Assembly (NCBI GenBank): GCA_017557635.1
Contig: JAFYYH010000003.1
Coordinates: 1-64,000, forward strand
Source of the DNA: Bacteroidaceae bacterium
GTDB lineage: Bacteria > Bacteroidota > Bacteroidia > Bacteroidales > Bacteroidaceae
Length of the DNA: 64,000 bases
Direction: 5' to 3'
Shown here: positions 49,991 to 57,037 of the stretch, piece after piece
How positions within the stretch are numbered: the stretch's first letter is position 1
Layout: each line of letters begins with the position of its first letter
Made by a program: the position numbers and the translations under genes
The notes under the pieces: model-generated
Told to the model about the DNA's origin: nothing
Seen by the model: the letters and a program-made list of their open reading frames with translations, nothing else
The model's database searches: none

Positions 49991-52537
49991 TTATTCGCTC
50001 TTTATCACATCGGCGGGATTCTCGCGGGCGGTTTTGAGTACGCGGTGCCCTATGGTGAGGCAGATTACCAGTGACATTGTCGTGAAGATTACCGCATATA
50101 TCCACCAACTGATGGTGGCCTGTTGCTGGAACTGTTGCTGCCATACTTTGATTACGGGATAGCCAACAATGAATCCCAAAGCCGATGATACCAGGAACAG
50201 GATTCCGTAGTTGCGGACAAAAATGGAGAGAATATCGGTCACCCTTGCCCCATGAACCTTGCGTACTGCAATCTCGCGTCTCTTTTCCTGACAGGATAGT
50301 GCTATTATGGAGTATATTCCGGCCAGTGATATTATCAGGCACAGGATGCCCAGGACCTCAATCAATGCAGTGAGATGGCGGTCATTTTCAAGTGTCTGAT
50401 AAAAATAATCTTCGGTAAACTTGACTTCATAATCAAGTTCAGTGGGTTTAAGTATCTCGTCAATTTTCCGTTTCAGTTCTTTCCTGGTTCCGTGCCGGTA
50501 TGTCACGGTGATAAGTGCATGGGACCATCCCAATGACTCTCCGATAAGCATGCGGTTATTGGGACCGCAAAGTATATAACTCTCCGGATCCATACTGAAC
50601 TCACACAGATACAGGTCACTTATTATGGCAATTATCCGGAAGGTATTTGTCACTTCACTTTTTTCTCCGCCTTTAAGAGTAGGCTTTCCGTTTTCAAAGG
50701 TGAAGATATACGGAGCCGTTACTGTCCTTCGGATGGTCAAAGTGGGTTCATCGGCTATATCTCCAAGTCCCAATTCACGCTGCAGGTTACGTGTAATTAC
50801 AATCTCATCATCCATTAGAGGCCTGTCAGGGATGGTTCCGTCAAGCACATTCAGGGAGAGCAGTTTCAAATATGCAGGGTCTAAGACAGCCAGAATGTTT
50901 GTCCTTATATCGTCATTGCCGTTAATCCAGATATTACGATTCCTGAATATCTCATACACTATTCGATAAATCTCCTCAACGCCACCTATTCCATGATATA
51001 CGTCTGTTACAAACGGAATGCTCTCAAGTTTACCCGTAATGCCGAACTGGCCGTCAATACGGTTCATAAAATCCTCACCGTTAGCCTCTTTATGAAAGTT
51101 AGGATGATTTTCAGGACTATATTCCCCGTAGCCTTGGAAACCTTCCCATATGTAATTATCCGGATCCGGAATGGTAATTACCGCAATGTCATTCACCCGG
51201 ATGCCCCAATCGTTGTTTCTCAGGAACCTGAACTGATGCAGCATTGAAAATACCACGAACAGGAACAGCACGCTCACAAAGATCTGGATGCCGATGCTTA
51301 TCTGCCGGAAGGTCTTGCCGGTCTTTTTTACCAGTGTGCTCTGCATGGTACGGCGTCTTACCAGTCCTACGGATAATATGCTGACAGCCATGGAAAAAGC
51401 AAATGCAATGGCTATAACCAGGATGCTGCCCCACATAACATACCCTGCGGTCATCTCAATATCAGCCAGCTCACGGAATTTGCCTTTCAGGAATACAATG
51501 GCAATGAATCCCAATACCGCTGATGCGCCCAGAATAACCAATGACTCTATGGCCATCATATTGAGAACTGAGCGTCCCGTTGCTCCGTTGACTATCCTGA
51601 GTGCCATCTCATGCTCCCTGTTCCTGACACGGTTCAGGTTAAAGAGCAGGTAATTGACAAGAGCGCAAAGCGTAAGGAGCAGGCTGGCCCATGCAAACAT
51701 ACGGGCATGTTCATAGCCTATATACATTTGGCCGGCCGTGACCGACTTATGCATTTGGGTTATGGGAAGGAATCTGATTTTTATGTCATCAAGGAATGAC
51801 GGTTGTTTATTGATCACTTCAGTGAAAGAACCGGATAACTGTTCAATATCTGTTCCACCGTGAAGTTTCATAAGGCCGTTGGGATATCTGTCCTCATCGG
51901 AATAAAAGACAACATTCTGCTGAATGACCGGCGGATTCCCGTCTTCATCAAGAACCGGCAGTGCTATGACACCAACCGGAATTACCGGGTAATAATGCAT
52001 GCACAGGATATCGAACCTGAAATACGACGGCCCACTGAACGGAGCCACTACGGCACTGACGGTTTTTCCGTAGCACTCCTGGCCTATGGGATTATGAAAC
52101 GGGTATTTCCTCTTTGCATAGGCGCTGGACAATGCCACATAATTGGTATCTTTAAGGAAACTCCAGTCTCCTTCAATAAGAGTGAAATCAAAGTAGTTGA
52201 AAAACGTAGTATCCGCTATCAGTTCCTTTGCATCCCCATGTTCTCTCCAATTGAACTTGGCAATTGATTCAACCTCTTTGAACTCCTGCAACGGATCTGT
52301 CATTTCAGGGCTGAACCTTGCTATATATGGCTCAACTGAATACGGAGTAGTCTCTGACAGCGTAAAAATCCGGTCTGCGTCTTTGTGGAATGAATCAAAA
52401 GACTCTTCAAAATGAATCCACAGAGCGGAAAAACTAAGGCAAACAAGGCCTGCCGCAAGACCGATGCAACTTACAGTGTTCTGCAGTGCATATTTGCGTA
52501 TGTTCCTTACGGCAATCTTAAGGTAGTGTACAAACAT
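49991..52537 (-). CDS. FtsX/MacB-type ABC transporter permease
   Basis: The start is ATG 52537 (MFVHYLKIAVRNIRKYALQN), giving 848 residues. It has the double MacB_PCD/FtsX layout with loops NRVRNREHEMALRIVNGATG and CQEKRREIAVRKVHGARVTD before the last three helices, and the shared end NPADVIKSE. The periplasmic domains are diverged from those of the other two permeases. It starts 32 bases after its sister permease and is expected to be co-transcribed from promoter D. Whether the two pair with each other or act separately is not visible. Confidence 0.9.
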   Translation of the reverse strand: MFVHYLKIAVRNIRKYALQNTVSCIGLAAGLVCLSFSALWIHFEESFDSFHKDADRIFTLSETTPYSVEPYIARFSPEMTDPLQEFKEVESIAKFNWREHGDAKELIADTTFFNYFDFTLIEGDWSFLKDTNYVALSSAYAKRKYPFHNPIGQECYGKTVSAVVAPFSGPSYFRFDILCMHYYPVIPVGVIALPVLDEDGNPPVIQQNVVFYSDEDRYPNGLMKLHGGTDIEQLSGSFTEVINKQPSFLDDIKIRFLPITQMHKSVTAGQMYIGYEHARMFAWASLLLTLCALVNYLLFNLNRVRNREHEMALRIVNGATGRSVLNMMAIESLVILGASAVLGFIAIVFLKGKFRELADIEMTAGYVMWGSILVIAIAFAFSMAVSILSVGLVRRRTMQSTLVKKTGKTFRQISIGIQIFVSVLFLFVVFSMLHQFRFLRNNDWGIRVNDIAVITIPDPDNYIWEGFQGYGEYSPENHPNFHKEANGEDFMNRIDGQFGITGKLESIPFVTDVYHGIGGVEEIYRIVYEIFRNRNIWINGNDDIRTNILAVLDPAYLKLLSLNVLDGTIPDRPLMDDEIVITRNLQRELGLGDIADEPTLTIRRTVTAPYIFTFENGKPTLKGGEKSEVTNTFRIIAIISDLYLCEFSMDPESYILCGPNNRMLIGESLGWSHALITVTYRHGTRKELKRKIDEILKPTELDYEVKFTEDYFYQTLENDRHLTALIEVLGILCLIISLAGIYSIIALSCQEKRREIAVRKVHGARVTDILSIFVRNYGILFLVSSALGFIVGYPVIKVWQQQFQQQATISWWIYAVIFTTMSLVICLTIGHRVLKTARENPADVIKSE

Positions 52538-52569
52538 ATTTCGGACATTTTTAATTATGCATTTCCATA

Positions 52570-55071
52570 TTATTCTGTTTTGACGACATCGGCCGGATTG
52601 ATGCGCATGATACGGCGTACTTTCCAGAATGTGGAGAGGGTCATTACAAAGGCTATGAAAAACAATACTATTGCACTGTGCCAAGGTCGTATCCAGATCC
52701 ACATGAAAGAGCCTACTGAATGTCGAATCAGTGTGGCAATGTACCAGCCGGCCGCAAAGGCAACAATCAGAATGATTATGTACGGACGGACAAAAAGCCT
52801 TGCAATATCAATGGCTTTTGCTCCGTGAACTTTACGTAGGGCAACCTCCTTGCGTCGGCGTCCGGTATCGGTCGATATGGCCGATGTAATGCTAAGTACA
52901 ACCATAAACAGGCCTGCCGCGGCTGCCATAAACACAAGAATCATATATATTCGGGTGTTTCCTGAGGAGTCAAGCCACTTGTTGCCTATCTGACTGATCA
53001 TTTCAGGAGAGTATATGTCAACGTATTCGGCACAGATGGCTTCTATTTCATGTATGGCCTCTGCAATGACTGTACCGGGTTTGAATCTCAAGTACAGATG
53101 GGTATAGGGGTGATCTTCATCAGACAGAAGTATGTATCTGTTTTTATCAATGGGGTCACTCAGATCACCGAATCTGGTTTTGAATACTCCGGCAACTGTA
53201 AACCGGTCAAAAACGGGATAGTAATCCTCTATATTTTCTGATTTAGGCAGAAGACCTTGCATGGCCTTCTCCTCCAGTTTATTTTCAAACAGTTGATAAA
53301 AAGGTTCAGGCTGATTTCCGGTTGACAAAATGTAGTCATACATTGTTTCAGAGAGATAGACCTTGTTCTCACCGGGAACGGCATCATGATATTCCACCGG
53401 TATCTTGAAGAATCTGAAATAGCTTGAATCAGAGATGATTGCATATTGTATATTATTTCCTTCAGCACCAATTGTATTGAGACTGACTACCATCATGCTC
53501 CACTCTTCATATTTTATAATCTGCGGATAACCGGTCATTACAGCATCTTCAATCATCGGGAGGTTACGTATCCTATTGGCCAGCACCTCCCTGTTCTGGT
53601 CAAATTTGGGACTTGACAAATCAACCATGTATGTCCTTTTGAGTTCACCGCGTGATAAAGGATTATACAGTCTTTGTCGCCCGGATAAATAACCCAGAGT
53701 ACAAAAGCAGGCACAGACCGCTACTGATACCTCCAATCCTATAAGGATATTTCTGAGTACGTGTCTTTCCCTGCGTGTAAGTCCGGGATTAAGTGATGTG
53801 GCCGGCTTATAGAACAGTACGATGGCAGCCAGTATCAATGCGCTCAGTAATGTTACAAACAGTAAGACCTGAACCTCCAGTATGATGACATCCGGCAGAT
53901 GAAAGTACACCCTGTCAACCTGTGCACTATAAAGATAGTGTGGATACAATCCTGTATGATTGACAAAACCTGCAACATATATGGTTAATATGGCCGATAT
54001 TGCCATAACCGGAGCTATCATGACAATGACCTGCATCATCTGTCCCCAGAACAGGCCACTTTTTCCGGCACCAAGGCTAAGACGTATCCTGTTGTTCTGT
54101 TTCTGGTTGAAAAATGAATTGGTTAAACTTGAAAGGAAACATACGGCTCCTGTAAGCAGCAATATGACTGAAAGCAGATGTTGCCAGTTTTTCGGCATCC
54201 GTGACAGGGAATCATTCCTCAGATAAAGTGAACGGATATGCTTGGAGTACGGGACACCGTTATAGAACTGATAGGTCTCTAAATCCACCTTCTCTATCTT
54301 ATTCAATGACAGTCTTGCGTTAACCTTGTCAACATCGGCTCCCTCTCTGAGAACAACGGTTACATTATCATATTTTATGCAGTTGAAATAGATTTCAGCC
54401 TCAACATTCCGGCTCCATTTGTCATCCTTAATGACGTTGACTATATACAGAGGCTCGGTTCCTATCAGGCTGCTGGAATATAACAGTGACATATCCTGGT
54501 TTTCAGCAGGAACCATCGTCAGGGAAATGCCTGACAAATCATTACCAAGAGAATGCTTCCGCATGAATGATTCTGTAACCACAACCTCATTAGGGTATTC
54601 CGGCAACCTGTCTCCGTACAGCAGACTCATCCCTTTGAATCTGAAGAATGCCGGAGATACGTTCAGAGCTCTCTCTGAAATCTCCGAAACACGGTTATGC
54701 GCATCTGTGAGATAGAGTCTGGCTGTTCTGGATCCGATCATCTGGTAGTTTTCACCGAATGTTCCGACCACGAACTCAAAATCAGGGTCCTCAAACAATT
54801 CCGGATTCTCTAGCCAGAATGATTCATATACTACGGTTGTGTCGGTTCTGGCAATTTCTCCATTATCAAAAACTCCTGTATGGGCAATCAATGCTCTATA
54901 GCTGCGACTCTCAAAAGATTCTGAAGTCTTGAAGAAACGATCATGGTCAGTGACATAAAAAATCATTGCAAACAGGATGGTACCCATAATCAGGGCCAGC
55001 ATTGAGGTCAGATTGAATCCCCATTTGTTTTTGAGATTCCTTAGGGCAATCTTGAGATAATGAAGGAACAT
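52570..55071 (-). CDS. FtsX/MacB-type ABC transporter permease
   Basis: The 833-residue protein starts MFLHYLKIALRNLKNKWGFN, the same amphipathic entry helix as the other permeases. It continues with a large periplasmic domain, FtsX helices after MPKNWQHLLSVILLLTGAVC, a second periplasmic domain, and TGRRRKEVALRKVHGAKAID with the end NPADVVKTE. It is the first gene of promoter unit D, divergent from the response regulator gene with 187 bp between the starts. The palindromic operator and the -33/-7 promoter lie in that gap. Confidence 0.9.
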   Translation of the reverse strand: MFLHYLKIALRNLKNKWGFNLTSMLALIMGTILFAMIFYVTDHDRFFKTSESFESRSYRALIAHTGVFDNGEIARTDTTVVYESFWLENPELFEDPDFEFVVGTFGENYQMIGSRTARLYLTDAHNRVSEISERALNVSPAFFRFKGMSLLYGDRLPEYPNEVVVTESFMRKHSLGNDLSGISLTMVPAENQDMSLLYSSSLIGTEPLYIVNVIKDDKWSRNVEAEIYFNCIKYDNVTVVLREGADVDKVNARLSLNKIEKVDLETYQFYNGVPYSKHIRSLYLRNDSLSRMPKNWQHLLSVILLLTGAVCFLSSLTNSFFNQKQNNRIRLSLGAGKSGLFWGQMMQVIVMIAPVMAISAILTIYVAGFVNHTGLYPHYLYSAQVDRVYFHLPDVIILEVQVLLFVTLLSALILAAIVLFYKPATSLNPGLTRRERHVLRNILIGLEVSVAVCACFCTLGYLSGRQRLYNPLSRGELKRTYMVDLSSPKFDQNREVLANRIRNLPMIEDAVMTGYPQIIKYEEWSMMVVSLNTIGAEGNNIQYAIISDSSYFRFFKIPVEYHDAVPGENKVYLSETMYDYILSTGNQPEPFYQLFENKLEEKAMQGLLPKSENIEDYYPVFDRFTVAGVFKTRFGDLSDPIDKNRYILLSDEDHPYTHLYLRFKPGTVIAEAIHEIEAICAEYVDIYSPEMISQIGNKWLDSSGNTRIYMILVFMAAAAGLFMVVLSITSAISTDTGRRRKEVALRKVHGAKAIDIARLFVRPYIIILIVAFAAGWYIATLIRHSVGSFMWIWIRPWHSAIVLFFIAFVMTLSTFWKVRRIMRINPADVVKTE

Positions 55072-55098
55072 AATAAGGACTTTGTTTTAATGCAAATC

Positions 55099-55130
55099 CA
55101 AAAATAACCTCTCTCAACTTCAATTTCCAA
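55099..55130 (-). promoter_or_regulatory. Promoter D (two permeases) of the AGTGTC regulon
   Basis: TTG (55128-55130), 21 bases, then TATTTTTG (55099-55106) on the minus strand. Confidence 0.7.
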
Positions 55131-55163
55131 TAAAAAACTTCAAAAACGCTTTTTTCATCTGAA

Positions 55164-55184
55164 AGTGTCCAAAATTTTGACACT
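55164..55184. promoter_or_regulatory. Operator D, AGTGTC-N9-GACACT
   Basis: Perfect arms, spacer CAAAATTTT, 57 bp from the permease -7 element. It is also 58 bp upstream of the -7 element of the divergent response regulator gene, so it could control both directions. Confidence 0.75.
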
Positions 55185-55242
55185 CTCCGGTTAGGGAATA
55201 AAATTTCTCCAGTCAGGCCGCAAAAAACACGGACTAATTGGC

Positions 55243-55250
55243 TACTTTTG
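55243..55250 (+). promoter_or_regulatory. -7 promoter element of the response regulator gene
   Basis: TACTTTTG ends eight bases before ATG 55259 and overlaps the earlier in-frame start at 55238, so the shorter product is preferred. No clear -33 TTG is visible, which fits an activated promoter. Confidence 0.5.
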
Positions 55251-55258
55251 AAACCGTT

Positions 55259-55846
55259 ATGAAACAGTCCAAAATTCTTGTAATTGATGATAATACCGCA
55301 GTGCTTACCACATTGCGGATGGTTCTGAAAAGCAGCTTCAGCACTGTGGTTGCCGTAGCCGATCCAAAACTCATTCCCGCCCTTATAAGCAAGGGTGATG
55401 TCGATGCCGTTCTGCTGGATATGAATTTCGGCAGTGACCGGCTGGACGGACAGGACGGACTGTTCTGGCTGGACCGCATCATGAACCGCAGTAATCTGGA
55501 GAATCCTCCTGCCGTGGTGATGATAACCGCTTTCGGCGATATCAACCTGGCAGTTCAGTCACTCAAGAAGGGGGCATCGGACTTTATCCAGAAACCTTGG
55601 GACAACAACGACCTTATTGCTAAACTGACAGAGGCGATAGACAAAAGGGACGCACGTGCGCAGGAGGCATCGGCCCAGGCCGTGAAGGATGAACCCGAGC
55701 CCGCGTCAACACTTGAGGAGATGGAGATCCAGACTATCAGACGTGTGCTTGAGCAGTCAGACAGAAACCTTTCGGTTGCAGCCGATAAACTTGGCGTGAG
55801 CCGCCAGACCCTATACAACAAGATGAAACGATATGGCATTGAGTAG
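55259..55846 (+). CDS. Response regulator: receiver plus Fis-type HTH, no AAA+ domain
   Basis: The 195-residue protein has a complete receiver: Asp10/Asp11 in VIDDN, phospho-Asp54 in VLLDMNFGSD, Thr in MITAFGD and Lys in FIQKPW. A linker of about 25 Ala/Glu/Pro-rich residues leads to a Fis-type helix-turn-helix at the end ([38 protein letters not shown]). NtrC-type regulators would have a sigma-54-activating AAA+ ATPase in between; it is absent here, as in the RegA/ActR group. It is co-transcribed with the kinase gene, overlapping by 14 bases. It is the obvious candidate for binding the AGTGTC palindromes next door. Confidence 0.9.
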   Translation: MKQSKILVIDDNTAVLTTLRMVLKSSFSTVVAVADPKLIPALISKGDVDAVLLDMNFGSDRLDGQDGLFWLDRIMNRSNLENPPAVVMITAFGDINLAVQSLKKGASDFIQKPWDNNDLIAKLTEAIDKRDARAQEASAQAVKDEPEPASTLEEMEIQTIRRVLEQSDRNLSVAADKLGVSRQTLYNKMKRYGIE

Positions 55847-56852
55847 CCGACATTACACCTGGAACGTAGTCATTACGGTATTGCTGGTAACCGCCATGCC
55901 TGCCGTAACTGTGCTGCTTGCCCTGATCGCAAGCCGTACGGAGACTATGGGTGCAAAGACGCTCATTACCTCAGTAGGTGCAATAGTCACCGCAACAATT
56001 GCCATAATCTCAATAGTCAGGCTGATACGTCTTATCCGATATCCGGTAAACCAGACCGAACTCATGGCCAGGGCGGTGGTCAACAAGGACTTCATGCTCC
56101 ATATACCCAAGACCGATGACCTTTTGCTCGGCCGTGCATCACAGGATATGAACCGTATCCTGGACACATACCGCAAGGACCAGAACGAGCTTGAAACCCG
56201 TAAGAACTACTATGACCGGATACTCAGGGTGATGACGCATGAACTGCGCAATACCGTAACGCCCATCGTGTCGCTGACCGACTGGATGGTCAGTAACCCC
56301 GACGCCCAGTCTGAAGAGGAGCGGCAGGAGGCCATCGGGATAATAAACACCCAGGCGCACAACGTGTGCAATTTCCTGGAATCATACCGCCAGCTTACCG
56401 TGCTTGAAAAGCCCGATATGGCCGACATTCCTGCAACGACACTGTTCCGCAATATCCAGACGTTGATAAAGGCGGAGAAGGGTGCCGGGCGCGTACGCTT
56501 TGAGACAGCAGGCGATGTTGTACTCCATGTGGATTCCGGTCTGCTGTCACTTGCACTCATCAACATTATCAGGAACGCCATCCAGGCAACCGAGGGCGTT
56601 GAGGACGGCCAGGTCACAGTTCTGGCGTCAATGCCCGGAGGCAAGCCTCTGATAACCGTTACCAATAACGGACCTGAGATCCCGCAGGCCATAATAGAGC
56701 AGATATTCATGCCGTTCTACTCCACCAAAAAGAAACAGAGCGGAAGCGGCATCGGCCTTGCTCTTTCGCGTCAGATCATGCAACTGCATGAGGGTACGCT
56801 TACCTGCTCATCACACTATCCGTTCACTACGTTCACTTTCCAGTTTAAATGA
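55833..56852 (+). CDS. Sensor histidine kinase
   Basis: The 339-residue protein has two close N-terminal membrane helices (about 10-33 and 42-65) with almost no periplasmic loop, so it may sense a membrane-borne signal or a partner permease. A HAMP-like linker is followed by the H box with His136 ([20 protein letters not shown]), N box ([15 protein letters not shown]), a G1-like VTNNGPEIP and G2 [18 protein letters not shown]. In the FtsX-permease context it probably responds to envelope stress or antimicrobial compounds, which is inference. Its TGA stop opens a dispersed repeat. Confidence 0.92.
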   Translation: MALSSRHYTWNVVITVLLVTAMPAVTVLLALIASRTETMGAKTLITSVGAIVTATIAIISIVRLIRLIRYPVNQTELMARAVVNKDFMLHIPKTDDLLLGRASQDMNRILDTYRKDQNELETRKNYYDRILRVMTHELRNTVTPIVSLTDWMVSNPDAQSEEERQEAIGIINTQAHNVCNFLESYRQLTVLEKPDMADIPATTLFRNIQTLIKAEKGAGRVRFETAGDVVLHVDSGLLSLALINIIRNAIQATEGVEDGQVTVLASMPGGKPLITVTNNGPEIPQAIIEQIFMPFYSTKKKQSGSGIGLALSRQIMQLHEGTLTCSSHYPFTTFTFQFK

Positions 56853-56880
56853 CACGGAAGGAAGCGTCCCTACTGAGTCA
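56850..56880 (-). repeat. Stop-codon-overlapping hairpin repeat abutting the rubredoxin remnant
   Basis: A 31-bp element has arms TGACAC/GAGTCA and the core GGGACGCTTCC on the minus strand. The kinase TGA stop (56850-56852) is its first triplet. Rubredoxin-like coding sequence begins directly at its other end. Confidence 0.7.
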
Positions 56881-57006
56881 TCAGCTGATGCCGCCGTAGG
56901 CGATCCCGTCAACGGCATAGCTGCCGGTACCCCGTTCGAAGAACTCCCCGAGGATTGGGTATGCCCCATCTGCGGAGTTGGCAAAGACCAGTTCTCAAAA
57001 GAATAA
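56881..57006 (+). pseudogene. Rubredoxin remnant lacking the first Cys pair
   Basis: The last 41 codons read as the C-terminal three quarters of a rubredoxin: [20 protein letters not shown] followed by [17 protein letters not shown] whole rubredoxin (about 53 residues) starts with a first CxxC pair (CTVCGY) about a dozen residues earlier. That part is missing. No start codon lies in frame between the kinase stop and this segment, and the frame upstream runs through the kinase gene in another phase. The lost part is replaced exactly by the dispersed repeat. Without two of four Cys ligands no iron site can form. Confidence 0.75.
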
Positions 57007-57033
57007 AACAAAGGGGCAAATCCCCTTTGTTTT
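57005..57033. terminator. Bidirectional terminator
   Basis: AAAACAAAGGGG and CCCCTTTGTTTT arms around CAAAT, with A and T runs outside. It separates the rubredoxin remnant from the convergent MG2 gene, whose stop is at 57038. Confidence 0.85.
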
Positions 57034-57037
57034 GTTT

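Noticed and set aside
49929-50342. Long N-terminal extension of the XRE gene on the minus strand
   Set aside because: It runs through the 3' end of the permease gene in another frame and through the promoter palindrome; the helix-turn-helix begins right at ATG 49928.
52538-52702. Upstream Met for the permease ending at 49991
   Set aside because: It would overlap the sister permease by over 130 bp, and the conserved start of the family (MFVHYLKIAVRN) is at 52537.
56758-56880. The upstream part of the open frame leading into the rubredoxin segment as a real N-terminus
   Set aside because: It is the histidine kinase coding sequence and the repeat read in another phase; it has no Cys pair at the rubredoxin position.
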